Shown here: one piece after another, positions 7,628 to 16,668 of the stretch
How the letters are laid out: each line of letters opens with the position of its first letter
How positions within the stretch are numbered: the first letter of the stretch is position 1
Source of the DNA: Bacillota bacterium
GTDB lineage: Bacteria; Bacillota; Limnochordia; Limnochordales; ZCTH02-B6
Assembly (NCBI GenBank): GCA_017656145.1
Contig: JACDOI010000024.1
Span: 1 to 36,317 of the forward strand
Length of the DNA stretch: 36,317 nt
Reading direction: 5' to 3'
Notes under the pieces: generated by a model
The model's database searches: none
Told to the model about the DNA's origin: nothing
Seen by the model: only the letters and a program-made list of their open reading frames with translations
Position numbers and translations under genes: made by a program

Positions 7628-8290
7628 TCAAAACTCCCACAGGCAGCGATTGACCACTTCCCGATACAGAGCTACCCGCCGGGAGAAGGCCGCTTCGTCC
7701 CGGCGCGCCAGGGCCTGGTCGATCTCTTCGTGCAGGACGATGGCCAGCAAGGCCAAATCGATCTGCTCCCGGATGATCTCATCCAGTAGTTGATCAACGC
7801 TCTCCTTGGCTTCGGACTGCGGCGCCAAAGCCGGGTTGGGCTCCACCACCGCCCGGTACCACGCCGGCGGCTCCCCCGCAAAGCAAAACATCACGTAGAG
7901 GCGGCTGCGGAACTCCCTCAGCGCTTGCAACGCCTCCAGAGGATCATGCAAACGCAAGGAGCTGCTGCGGTGGACCTGTCGCACCAATCGACCGTTGACG
8001 ATAGAGACCTCCTCCCGCTGGCACGCCCCCAATTCGAGTTCGAAGCCGACCCGGTCGCTGCCCTGCTCCGACACGACCATGGTGTTGGCCAGGAACTCCC
8101 GGTTGGCTACGAACGTGATGCGGTTCACGAACTCGGGATCGTCCAGGAGCGCCTGAAGAATCACTTTGCTCACCGGAACTTTCAGCGGCAGCCGAGCGAA
8201 ACGAGCTATGGCCTCCATCTTGGACGTCACGGCCATCACCCCGGCTAGCTGTGGATCCTCGTCCCGCAACCTGCGGTTCGACACCATCAT
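7628..8290 (-). CDS. YpiB-like protein (UPF0302 with IDEAL-like tail)
   Basis: The 220-residue soluble protein matches the general plan of Bacillus YpiB. A central region runs from about residue 55 to 155 and includes LYVMFCFAGEPPAWYRAVVEP, resembling the UPF0302 segment before an acidic NP. A C-terminal helix follows, IVLHEEIDQALARRDEAAF (184-202), with the spacing of the IDEAL domain. The first 40 residues are less typical. Function is unknown here; YpiB of Bacillus subtilis is reported as a regulatory adaptor linked to respiration and lipopolysaccharide-like proteolysis families, which I cannot confirm for this protein. No strong ribosome binding site supports the ATG at 8290; an ATG at 8236 is possible. 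Confidence 0.5.
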   Translation of the reverse strand: MMVSNRRLRDEDPQLAGVMAVTSKMEAIARFARLPLKVPVSKVILQALLDDPEFVNRITFVANREFLANTMVVSEQGSDRVGFELELGACQREEVSIVNGRLVRQVHRSSSLRLHDPLEALQALREFRSRLYVMFCFAGEPPAWYRAVVEPNPALAPQSEAKESVDQLLDEIIREQIDLALLAIVLHEEIDQALARRDEAAFSRRVALYREVVNRCLWEF

Positions 8291-8358
8291 ATGCAGGCCG
8301 TTTTGGACGTCATGAGGGTCTCACGATCCCCTCCACGAGAGGTGGTGCTATATATTCG

Positions 8359-8386
8359 GTCATAGCTCCACTATTCCTCCCGTCAA
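8359..8386 (-). promoter_or_regulatory. possible promoter for the YpiB-like gene
   Basis: On the minus strand TTGACG (8381-8386) and TATGAC (8359-8364) are separated by 16 bases, about 70 bases upstream of the YpiB-like start. The boxes are good but the spacing is one short of optimum. This local stretch is unusually AT-rich for the window. The rest of the 280-base divergent gap up to 8570 shows no gene. Confidence 0.35.
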
Positions 8387-8570
8387 TGACAACACGCAAA
8401 ATTTCCCACTCCTGGATCTCGCTTGTCAGTAGAAAAACCCGGGCGGCCCGGCAAAACCGTGCGGACCAGGGCAGGAAACCCGCTCCATGGGACGAAGTGC
8501 TACCCGCGTATGGGGTTGAAACGGTCGGGGAGGCGCGGCGCGGGCTGCGCCGCAAGGAGGCACCCGGCGG

Positions 8571-9284
8571 TTGATGTTTCGTTGGCTGTCCATGATCGAT
8601 AAGCTCTGGCCCTGGGCGACGTTGCTGGCGGTGCTCGGTGCCACGCTGCCGGCCGCGGCGGGCGACGAGCCGTTGCTGCCACCGTTGACCTTGGAAGATG
8701 TCGCGGCGCGGGTGGAAGCGGCCTGGAACGAGATCGACGATCTCGACGTCATCGTGGAATTGGAGCAGTACAACCCGACCGACGGCGCCGTCACTTCCGG
8801 CCGGGGCCGGCTCAGGGCCCTTGTTCCCGACTTGTTCCGGTTTGACTGGCTGTTGCCCGACATGATGGCTGGGTCGATCCTGCTCATCGACCGGGCCCGG
8901 AACGAAGCGCGGCAGTATAACCCCGTCCGGGAGGAAATCATCGTTCAGCAGTGGGACCAGCTCGCCCAGGAACAAAACCTCGGCCAAGACGTGGACCGCT
9001 GGCTCACGTTGCCCGACGCCGGCGACTACGCGCTGGAGCTGGGGAAACCAGCAGTCGAGGGCCATCGGGCGTACTACACGGTCCTGGCCCGCCCTCACGG
9101 GGACCCCGGGCAACTGTATGAATTTCTCGTCGATCCCGAGACTTGGCTTGTGCAAGAGTTCCGCTACTACGATCCAAGCGGCCGCCTGCTTTTGCGGGGC
9201 CGGCTGGCTGACGTCACCATCAACCACGGCGTTTCCGAGGAACGGCTCCGGCGGTTGCCGCCAGCGGCCGTCCGGCACCGGTGA
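8571..9284 (+). CDS. secreted LolA-like protein (COG2834 type)
   Basis: The protein has an N-terminal signal peptide, with hydrophobic core LWPWATLLAVLGATLPAAAG and cleavage likely after the alanines near residue 30. The 200-residue mature part has alternating beta pattern: IDDLDVIVELEQYNP, GRGRLRALVPDLFRFDW, AYYTVLAR, YEFLVDPETWLVQEFRYYD. This is the pattern of outer-membrane-lipoprotein-sorting (LolA-like) and related half-barrel proteins. There is no lipobox. The TTG at 8571 lies 10 bases after AAGGAGG (8554-8560); the adjacent ATG at 8574 is the alternative. It ends 36 bases before the RND gene, so both are probably one operon, with this protein serving as the periplasmic or extracellular partner. 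Confidence 0.65.
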   Translation: MMFRWLSMIDKLWPWATLLAVLGATLPAAAGDEPLLPPLTLEDVAARVEAAWNEIDDLDVIVELEQYNPTDGAVTSGRGRLRALVPDLFRFDWLLPDMMAGSILLIDRARNEARQYNPVREEIIVQQWDQLAQEQNLGQDVDRWLTLPDAGDYALELGKPAVEGHRAYYTVLARPHGDPGQLYEFLVDPETWLVQEFRYYDPSGRLLLRGRLADVTINHGVSEERLRRLPPAAVRHR

Positions 9285-9320
9285 TCGGCCGGTCCGCCCG
9301 CTGCCTAAGGAGAAGCACCC

Positions 9321-12300
9321 GTGAGGTTGTCTGAATGGGCCGTCCGGCATCCGGTCACGGTCAGCATGTTTGCCATCGGCGCCGTTTTGCTCGGCGTCGC
9401 GGCCTGGCAAAACCTAAATCTGGAACTGTACCCCGACCTGCAACTTCCTTATGTCACCGTGGCCACCGTTTATCCGGGCGCCGATCCGGCGACCGTTGAG
9501 GAAGAAATCACCGGTCCCATCGAAGGCCTCCTGACGACGACCCCGGGCCTGCGGCGCATCGAGTCGCTCAGCATGGAGAACTTGTCGCTGGTGTTTGGCG
9601 AGTTCCGGTGGGGTACCCCGCTTGGCGACACCATCGAGGAAATCCGGACCAAACTGGCGGCCCTGGCCCTCACGCTTCCTGCGGAGGCGCAGGCGCCGGT
9701 GGTGATGCGGCTTGATCCGAACCACTTTCCTTCCCTCCTCATAGGCGTCGCAAGTCCCCAGGGACCGGAGGCGGCCACCGAGGCGGCTTTGCAGATCATA
9801 CGGCCGCGCCTGGCCCGGATCACCGGCGTGGCCCAGGTAACCGTTCTCGGCGGCGTCGAGCGGGAGATCCAGGTTCGGTATGACAGCGAAAAGCTCCAGC
9901 AGCACGGGTTGACCCCGGCCCGGCTCGAGCAGCTTTTGGCCTTGCAAAACGCCACGATCCCAGCAGGGACCCTCGAAGACGGGGGCACCCGCTATCAGCT
10001 GCGGGTGGGCAACCACTTCTCCGGAGCGCAGCAAATCCGGGATCTGGTCATCGGCGAAAACCGGTTGCCGGTTCAGGGCCTGGCGGCCCTTTGGCCCCCG
10101 TTGCTTCACGTCAAAGATGTGGCCGAGGTGGTGGACACCCTCCGGCCTCCGACCGGGTACGCCCGCATTGACGGCCAGCCCGCGGTGTTGTTGCAGGTTC
10201 TAAAGCAATCGGACGCGAACACCGTGGCGGTGGCCGACGCGGTGCGCCAGGCGCTCGGCGAACTGGAAGCGGAACTTGCAGACGTGAGCCTCACGGTCAT
10301 CATGGATCAATCGAAAACCGTCCGCCTTCACCTCTCCAACCTGGCGACCACGGGCCTTTACGGGTGCCTGGTGGCGGTATTCGTGCTCTTGGCGTTTCTC
10401 CGCCACTGGAAAAGCAGCTTCGTCGTAGCCCTTTCCCTACCCTTGTCGGTTTTGGCGGCGGTCATCGTCCTCTACCTCCTCGGACTCGATCTGAACCTCA
10501 TGACCATCGGCGGTCTTGCCATGGGAATCGGAATGGTCGTCGACAACGCGATCATCGTCCTCGAAAGCATCGCCCGGCACCGGAGCCTGGGCAAATCTTC
10601 GGTCGACGCGGCCATTGACGGCAGCCAGGAAGTGATCGGTGCGGCCGCGGGCGCCACCTTGACCACTGTAGCGGTCTTTTTGCCCCTCTTGTTTCTCGAT
10701 GGATTCGCGGGGCGACTGCTCAAGGACTTGGGCTTGACGGTGTCGCTCTCTTTGGTCGCGTCGCTGGCCGTCGCGGCGACCGTCATTCCGGCCGCGGCAG
10801 CTCGGCTGGTCGGCGCCGGGAACGTTGCGGCAGGGGATTCTTGGGACCGGGGAGTGCTTGCCCGCTCCTACGTCCGGTTTCTTGAGAAGGCGGTTTCTCG
10901 ACCCGGAACCGTGCTGGTTGTTGCCGCACTCGCGGTGATCGCCACCGCGTCCCTGGTGCCCGGTCTTGGCATCGAGTTCCTGCCCCGGATGCACACGCGA
11001 ACGCTGCATGTGACGCTGGAGATGCCTTCGGGCACGCCGTTGTCCGAAACCGACGCGGCGGCCCGGGAGGCGGAACGCCGTCTGTTGCTTGTGCCCGAAG
11101 TTCGCTCGGTAGCCGCGCAAGTGGGCGAGCAGCGCCAGGAAGATCTCATCTCGCTTTTGGGCGAGTATCGGCCCAACACCGCGCAGTTGACGCTGTTCCT
11201 CGCGCCGCCGTCTGAGCAGCGGGATATGGCGGCCATCGTCGCTGACATCCGCAATGCCCTCGCGGATTTGCCCGCAGCCCGCATCTCGGTCCGGGAGGAA
11301 TGGAGTTCCACCAGCAGTGTCCTCTCCAACGAGATCGTGCTCCAGGTTCAGGGGCCCGACCTCGAAACCTTGCACCGGCTGGCCGAGGAGCTGGCCCGCC
11401 GCCTGCGGCAAAGCGACGCGGTGGCCGATGCCTACGTCCCCTTAGGCCAGCCCGAGCCCGAGCTGTACCTGGCGGTCAACCAGTCCCGGGCTCTGATCGG
11501 GGGGATGACGACGGCCCAGGTGAGCCTGGCCGTCCGCAACGTCCTGTCAGGCGTCGAAGTAACCCAGGTGCGGGAAAACGGGCGGGTCATCCCGGTCGTT
11601 TTGCGTCCCAAACCCGAGGAGATCACAGACCTGGACGGACTGCTCAACCACCGGATCTCTTCGCCTGTGGTCGTAGACGCAAGCGATGCCACCGCGATCC
11701 GGCTGGCCAATGTGGTGGAGGTGGTGGAAACCACCGGCCAGCAGGCCATTCGCCGCATCGACGGCGTCCGGGCGGTGGAAGTGCGCGTCCAGCCGGCCGG
11801 GTCCGACATGCGCCGGGTCAATCAGGCGGTGGACGCGGCCGTGTCGAGCCTTGAGGTGCCGCCGGGCTTTGAGATACGCACCGCAGGCATGCGCCAGCTC
11901 ATCGCTGAGTCGACCAGCGACTTGTTGAGGGCCTTGGCGTGGGCCTTGACGCTGGTGTTCATGGTGATGGCGGCCAAGTTCGAATCGTGGCGTCATCCCT
12001 TGATCATCATTGTCACCGTCCCCCTCGCGGGCATGGGCGCGGTCTGGGCCCTTCGCCTCACCGGCCAAAACCTAGGCGTCGCGTCGCTCTTGGGCCTCAT
12101 GGTGCTGGGCGGTATTGCGGTCAACAACGGCATCGTTCTGGTGGACCGGATCAACCAGCTCCGCCGGGACGGCGTCCCCCTCCTAGCCGCGGCCGTGGAT
12201 GCCTCCGTAACCCGCTTGCGGCCGGTGCTCATGACCGCGGGCACCACGGTGGCAGGCTTGCTGCCGCTCGCGCTGAGGCGGGGCGAAGGCACCGAGTTCC

Positions 12301-13403
12301 AGGTTCCCGTCGCCATCACGGCCATCGGGGGTCTCATCGCTTCGACGCTGCTCACCCTCTTGGTGGTGCCGGCCATGTACGTGCTGATGGAGGGACGCCG
12401 GCCCCATCGCCCGGACCTCCGGGGACAGCTCGGCGCGCGGGTCGGGGCAGCCCTCGTGGCGCTGGGTGTGAGCTGGCTTTTCCCTGCCGGGACCGCGGCC
12501 CAATCCGGCGGGGAGGGAATCCAATTGCTGGCCGGCGTAGGCTACGCCGGCGGCATCCCTCAGCCGGTGTACGTCATCGGCGCCGGGTGGGACGGCCGGA
12601 TCAAAGATGTGGAGTGGAAACTGGCCGCCGCGGTCGGCATCGGGCCGGACGGCCGGGCGCCCTTGCTCGCGGCCGGCGCCTCCGCCCGATGGTTTCAACC
12701 GGTGTCCTTCTTCGGCTATTATGAGCTGGCCGGCAAACTGGACTGGCGCCAGACGGGCAGCGGGCCCATGGTGCCGGCGATCTCGGTGACGGGGCGCGGG
12801 GTGCTCGGCAACGTCACCGGGGCGGTCGAATTCGACACGCTCGCGCCGGGTTTTCCGTCCGTCCCCTGGGACGATCCGCTACGCGCGGAACTGTCCCGTG
12901 GGGGAACGGGCGGCTCCCGGTTTTGGGCCGAAATCCGGGAACAACCCAACCGGGAACTCATCCTCATCCGGGAATTCGAATGGTCTGACCGGCCCGGGCC
13001 GGCTGGCGCCACCGGCGTCCTGTTTGCGGGCGGCGCCGAAGTGCGGGCGGGAGACGGATGGCTGCTCAGCAAGGCCGGGGCCGCGGTGATGCGGGGCGAA
13101 GTGCGGGCCGTGTTCGGCACTGCGTACCGCTTCCGGCCAGGGCCGTACTCCCAATTGTCGATGACCGTTGCGTCGGTCGCGGGCCCGGGATTTGAGCCCC
13201 GCATGGCGCTCGACTATGAGCTGCTCAATGATGACCTGTCCCTTACGGTGAGCGTGAGCCTCCGCCAGCCGGATCCCGGCAGATGGCTTCCCGGCCTGTT
13301 TGTGCGGGCCGAACCTCACGCCGGCGGGCCCAGCTGGCAAATCGTCTGGGGCAGCCCGGGGTCGGACGTCACGCCGTCGGTAGGCGTGTTCACCGAGTTT
13401 TGA
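9321..13403 (+). CDS. RND transporter (HAE family) with beta-rich C-terminal extension
   Basis: Residues 1-1024 form a complete RND permease. They include TM1 near 12-30 with LNLELYPDLQLPYVTV, the porter loops, the TM4 segment GMVVDNAIIVLE with Asp408 and Asn409 in place of the Asp-Asp pair of AcrB, and the second half with its own loop and TM set ending LVVPAMYVLMEG. An extra 336 residues follow. A signal-peptide-like helix with an Ala-rich end lies at about 1036-1062. The rest is a Gly- and aromatic-rich region with many alternating strands, ending in Phe (SVGVFTEF). The GTG at 9321 follows AAGGAG (9307-9312). No membrane fusion protein or TolC gene accompanies it; the substrate is unknown. 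Confidence 0.88.
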   Translation: MRLSEWAVRHPVTVSMFAIGAVLLGVAAWQNLNLELYPDLQLPYVTVATVYPGADPATVEEEITGPIEGLLTTTPGLRRIESLSMENLSLVFGEFRWGTPLGDTIEEIRTKLAALALTLPAEAQAPVVMRLDPNHFPSLLIGVASPQGPEAATEAALQIIRPRLARITGVAQVTVLGGVEREIQVRYDSEKLQQHGLTPARLEQLLALQNATIPAGTLEDGGTRYQLRVGNHFSGAQQIRDLVIGENRLPVQGLAALWPPLLHVKDVAEVVDTLRPPTGYARIDGQPAVLLQVLKQSDANTVAVADAVRQALGELEAELADVSLTVIMDQSKTVRLHLSNLATTGLYGCLVAVFVLLAFLRHWKSSFVVALSLPLSVLAAVIVLYLLGLDLNLMTIGGLAMGIGMVVDNAIIVLESIARHRSLGKSSVDAAIDGSQEVIGAAAGATLTTVAVFLPLLFLDGFAGRLLKDLGLTVSLSLVASLAVAATVIPAAAARLVGAGNVAAGDSWDRGVLARSYVRFLEKAVSRPGTVLVVAALAVIATASLVPGLGIEFLPRMHTRTLHVTLEMPSGTPLSETDAAAREAERRLLLVPEVRSVAAQVGEQRQEDLISLLGEYRPNTAQLTLFLAPPSEQRDMAAIVADIRNALADLPAARISVREEWSSTSSVLSNEIVLQVQGPDLETLHRLAEELARRLRQSDAVADAYVPLGQPEPELYLAVNQSRALIGGMTTAQVSLAVRNVLSGVEVTQVRENGRVIPVVLRPKPEEITDLDGLLNHRISSPVVVDASDATAIRLANVVEVVETTGQQAIRRIDGVRAVEVRVQPAGSDMRRVNQAVDAAVSSLEVPPGFEIRTAGMRQLIAESTSDLLRALAWALTLVFMVMAAKFESWRHPLIIIVTVPLAGMGAVWALRLTGQNLGVASLLGLMVLGGIAVNNGIVLVDRINQLRRDGVPLLAAAVDASVTRLRPVLMTAGTTVAGLLPLALRRGEGTEFQVPVAITAIGGLIASTLLTLLVVPAMYVLMEGRRPHRPDLRGQLGARVGAALVALGVSWLFPAGTAAQSGGEGIQLLAGVGYAGGIPQPVYVIGAGWDGRIKDVEWKLAAAVGIGPDGRAPLLAAGASARWFQPVSFFGYYELAGKLDWRQTGSGPMVPAISVTGRGVLGNVTGAVEFDTLAPGFPSVPWDDPLRAELSRGGTGGSRFWAEIREQPNRELILIREFEWSDRPGPAGATGVLFAGGAEVRAGDGWLLSKAGAAVMRGEVRAVFGTAYRFRPGPYSQLSMTVASVAGPGFEPRMALDYELLNDDLSLTVSVSLRQPDPGRWLPGLFVRAEPHAGGPSWQIVWGSPGSDVTPSVGVFTEF

Positions 13404-13584
13404 CCGCCGGGGTGCGCCCACGAATTGTCCTTCCGCGGGGGTATCCGATCCCGGCCTTCTAATAGAATGTAGACAACAGAGATACCCGCCTGCCAGCAGC
13501 TGGAATGAAGTTCCTGCCAATTCCTGTCCGCCGAGCTAGTCGTCGGAATTTTCGGTACCAGTCGTTCTCTGGGAGGGGAGCGCC

Positions 13585-15480
13585 GTGGACTTGTTGGAGC
13601 AGCTCCGGAAGCACCGCCAGCAAGAGGAGAAGCTGGCGTGGGAGGGCACGTTCGTCCAATACTACGAACTCGTCCGGGCCAACCCGCGCATTGCCCAGCA
13701 CGCCCATGCCCGGGTGTACAACATGATCGTTTCTCACGGGGTAGAGGAGGTTGACGGCCGCAAGCGGTACCGGTTCTTCTCGCAAGATCTATTTGGACTG
13801 GACGAAGCGCTGGAACGGCTGGTGGAAGAGTATTTTCACTCTGCCGCCCGACGGCTGGATGTGCGCAAGCGAATACTGCTCCTTATGGGGCCGGTCAGCG
13901 GCGGCAAGTCAACCATCGTTACGTTGCTTAAGCGGGGTCTAGAGGCATATTCCCGCACCGACGAAGGGGCGGTATACGCCATCAAAGGCTGCCCCATGCA
14001 TGAAGAGCCTCTTCACTTAATCCCGCCGGAACTGCGTCCGGATGTCGAGCGGGAGCTGGGCGTCACCATCGAAGGCTCGTTGTGCCCCGCCTGCCGGGTC
14101 ATGGTGGAACAGCAGTACGGCGGCCGAATCGAAGACGTATTGGTCAAGCGGGTCGCCCTGACCGAGGAGAAGCGGATTGGCATCGGGACGTTCCAGCCCT
14201 CGGATCCGAAGAGCCAGGACATCTCGGAGCTCACAGGCAGCATCGACTTCTCGACGATCACCGAGTACGGGTCCGAGTCCGATCCCAGGGCGTATCGCTT
14301 CGACGGCGAGCTCAACATCGCCAACCGGGGCATTCTCGAGATGCAGGAAATGCTCAAGATGGACGAGCGGTTCTTGTGGCACCTGCTCAGCCTATCGCAG
14401 GAAGGAAATTTCAAGGCCGGCCGGTTCGCACTGATTTCGGCCGACGAGGTGGTCATCGCCCATACAAACGAGGAAGAGTACCGCCACTTTGTGTCCAACC
14501 GAAAAAACGAGGCGCTTCATTCCCGCATCATCGTCATGCCTGTCCCATACAATCTGCGAGTCAGCGACGAGGTGCGCATTTACGAGAAGCTCATCCGCCA
14601 AAGCGAGCTCCGCGACGTGCACATCGCTCCCCACGCCCTGCGGGCCGCGGCCATGGTAAGCGTGTTATCGCGCCTCAAGGAGTCGAAGAAGCAGGGCATG
14701 GACCTGGTCAAAAAGATGAAGCTGTACGACGGCGAGGCGGTCGACGGATTCAAGCGGAAGGACGTCGAGGAGCTGAAGCGGGAGTTTCCGGGCGAAGGCA
14801 TGAGCGGCATCGATCCCCGCTACGTGATCAACCGCATTTCCAGCGCGCTGGTCAGCCGCAAGGCCGACTGCATCGGGCCCCTGGACGTGCTGCGGGCCTT
14901 GAAGACCGGCCTGGACCAGCACCCGTCCTTGTCCGAAGAAGAGCGGGAACGGCTGCTCAACTTCATCGCCATCGCCCGCCGGGAATACGACGAAACGGCC
15001 AAAACCGAGGTGCAAAAAGCGTTCGTGTACTCGTACGAAGAGTCGGCCCGGCGCCTTTTCGACAACTACCTGGACCACGTGGAGGCGTACTGCAACTGGC
15101 ACAAGATCAAAGACCCCGTCACCGGCGAGGAAGTCGAACCGGACGAGAAGCTCATGCGTTCCATCGAGGAACAGATCGGGGTGTCGGAAAACGCCAAGAA
15201 AGCGTTCCGGGAAGAGATCCTCATCCGCATTTCCAGCTTCGCCCGGCGTGGAAAGCGGTTCGACTACAACTCCCACGAGCGGCTGCGGGAAGCCATCGAA
15301 CGGAAGCTGTTCGCTGACATGAAAGACGTTATCCGGGTCACTACGTCGACCACCAACCCTGACCCCGACCAGCTGAAACGGCTGAACGAGGTCATCGCCC
15401 GCTTGGTGGAGAGCCACGGCTACTGCGACGTGTGCGCGAACGAGCTCGTTCGCTACGCGGGTAGCCTGTTGAACCGTTGA
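13585..15480 (+). CDS. prkA: PrkA-family serine protein kinase (YeaG homologue)
   Basis: PrkA is an AAA-type ATPase with a C-terminal kinase-like domain, linked to sporulation in Bacillus and to nitrogen or carbon starvation in Escherichia coli (YeaG). The 631-residue length is that of the Bacillus protein. The Walker A motif GPVSGGKST is at 102-110, and the conserved segments KGCPMHEEPLHLIP, IGTFQPSDPKSQDISELTGS and FALISADEVVIAHTNEEEY follow. The GTG at 13585 is preceded by GGAGGGGAG. The 180 bases upstream contain no gene and no promoter I can defend. It heads the prkA-yhbH-spoVR cluster. Confidence 0.95.
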   Translation: MDLLEQLRKHRQQEEKLAWEGTFVQYYELVRANPRIAQHAHARVYNMIVSHGVEEVDGRKRYRFFSQDLFGLDEALERLVEEYFHSAARRLDVRKRILLLMGPVSGGKSTIVTLLKRGLEAYSRTDEGAVYAIKGCPMHEEPLHLIPPELRPDVERELGVTIEGSLCPACRVMVEQQYGGRIEDVLVKRVALTEEKRIGIGTFQPSDPKSQDISELTGSIDFSTITEYGSESDPRAYRFDGELNIANRGILEMQEMLKMDERFLWHLLSLSQEGNFKAGRFALISADEVVIAHTNEEEYRHFVSNRKNEALHSRIIVMPVPYNLRVSDEVRIYEKLIRQSELRDVHIAPHALRAAAMVSVLSRLKESKKQGMDLVKKMKLYDGEAVDGFKRKDVEELKREFPGEGMSGIDPRYVINRISSALVSRKADCIGPLDVLRALKTGLDQHPSLSEEERERLLNFIAIARREYDETAKTEVQKAFVYSYEESARRLFDNYLDHVEAYCNWHKIKDPVTGEEVEPDEKLMRSIEEQIGVSENAKKAFREEILIRISSFARRGKRFDYNSHERLREAIERKLFADMKDVIRVTTSTTNPDPDQLKRLNEVIARLVESHGYCDVCANELVRYAGSLLNR

Positions 15481-15496
15481 AGGAGGCCGCCCGACG

Positions 15497-16654
15497 ATGA
15501 GCAGCCGTATGTTTGCCGTATCTCGGGACGACTGGTCGCTGCACCGCACAGGCCACATGGACCAGCAGCGGCACAAGGAAAAGGTCAAGGAAGCCATTCG
15601 GAACAACCTGGCGGACCTGGTTGCTGAGGAAAGCATCATCTTGTCCGACGGCCAAACGGTCATCAAAGTGCCCATCCGCTCCCTGGAGGAGTACCGGTTC
15701 CGCTACGACCCGGACCGGCGTTCCCGGATCGGCCAAGGGGACGGCAACACCCGGCAGGGCGAAACAATCGGCCGGGCCGCTGCGGGGCCGGGACATGGCT
15801 CGGGCGGCGGCGGTGCGGGCGACATGCCCGGTGTCGACTACTACGAAGCCGAGATCACCGTCGATGAACTGGCGGACCTGATTTTCGCCGACCTGGGGCT
15901 GCCCAACCTGAAGCCGAAGGGCCGCCCCGAAATGCAGCAAGATGCCCCCCGCTTCGACGACGTGCGCCGTCACGGTGCCATGTCCAACTTGGACCGCCGC
16001 CGAACGCTCAAGGAAGCCATCAAGCGAAGCCAGCGCTCGGCGGTGCGCCTTTCCATCACGCGGGATGATTTGCGGTTCAAAACGTGGCAGGAGCACCGGG
16101 AAACCCACGCCAGCGCCGTCGTGCTGGCCATGATGGACACGTCGGGATCTATGGGGGCTTTTGAGAAGTACGTGGCCCGCAGCTTTTTCTTTTGGATGGT
16201 GCGGTTTTTGCGCACCCGGTACCGGACCGTCCAGATCGTGTTTTTGGCCCACGACAGCCGGGCCCGGGAAGTGAGCAAACAGGAATTTTTTACCAAAGGA
16301 GAAAGCGGAGGCACCCGCTGTTCATCCGTATACGAATTGGCCTTATCGATCGCCGGCGAGCGGTATCCTCCGGAAGAGCACAACGTATACGCGTTTCACT
16401 TCTCCGACGGCGACAACCTCCCGTCGGACAACGACCGGTGTGTTGAGCTGGTCGGCCGCCTGCTCAGCCACTGCGCGGCGGTGGGCTACGCCGAGGTCGC
16501 GGCCCACCGGTCGAGCGCGGGATCCACTTTGCGCTCCGCGCTCTCAAGCATCGAAGACCCGCGGTTTACGTGCGTGACCATACGGGACAAAAGCGACGTG
16601 TACCCGGCCCTGAAGGCGTTTTTTCACGGCGGCCCGCCCCAGGGTCCGGGCTGA
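15497..16654 (+). CDS. yhbH: YhbH/YeaH family protein (DUF444)
   Basis: YhbH is a sporulation-associated cytosolic protein always found near PrkA and SpoVR. The 385-residue protein begins with a DWSLHRTGHMDQQRHKEKV segment. A Gly-rich linker (about 79-110) follows, then a von Willebrand A-like fold with a MIDAS motif MMDTSGSMG (Asp214, Ser216, Ser218). The MIDAS suggests metal-dependent protein binding. The ATG at 15497 is 10 bases after AAGGAGG, and the gene starts only 16 bases after the prkA stop, so the two are cotranscribed. Length and domain order match the Bacillus protein (about 392 residues). Confidence 0.95.
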   Translation: MSSRMFAVSRDDWSLHRTGHMDQQRHKEKVKEAIRNNLADLVAEESIILSDGQTVIKVPIRSLEEYRFRYDPDRRSRIGQGDGNTRQGETIGRAAAGPGHGSGGGGAGDMPGVDYYEAEITVDELADLIFADLGLPNLKPKGRPEMQQDAPRFDDVRRHGAMSNLDRRRTLKEAIKRSQRSAVRLSITRDDLRFKTWQEHRETHASAVVLAMMDTSGSMGAFEKYVARSFFFWMVRFLRTRYRTVQIVFLAHDSRAREVSKQEFFTKGESGGTRCSSVYELALSIAGERYPPEEHNVYAFHFSDGDNLPSDNDRCVELVGRLLSHCAAVGYAEVAAHRSSAGSTLRSALSSIEDPRFTCVTIRDKSDVYPALKAFFHGGPPQGPG

Positions 16655-16668
16655 GAGGAGGCGCGCCC

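Noticed and set aside
8310-8363. 17-codon minus-strand reading frame behind a GGAGG before the YpiB-like gene
   Set aside because: Too short and without a conserved or attenuator-like sequence; it may be chance in the promoter region.
8435-8460. CCGGG/CCCGG hairpin next to a T-run on the minus strand
   Set aside because: Only five paired bases with a 3-base loop, and no minus-strand gene lies upstream that would need a terminator.
8310-9410. Long minus-strand open frame (366 residues) opposite the LolA-like gene
   Set aside because: Low-complexity, Arg/Gly/Pro-rich shadow of the plus-strand gene; no domain and no convincing ribosome binding site.
10437-11411. Minus-strand open frame inside the RND gene
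   Set aside because: Arg/Gly/Gln-rich shadow of a well-conserved coding region, common in GC-rich DNA.
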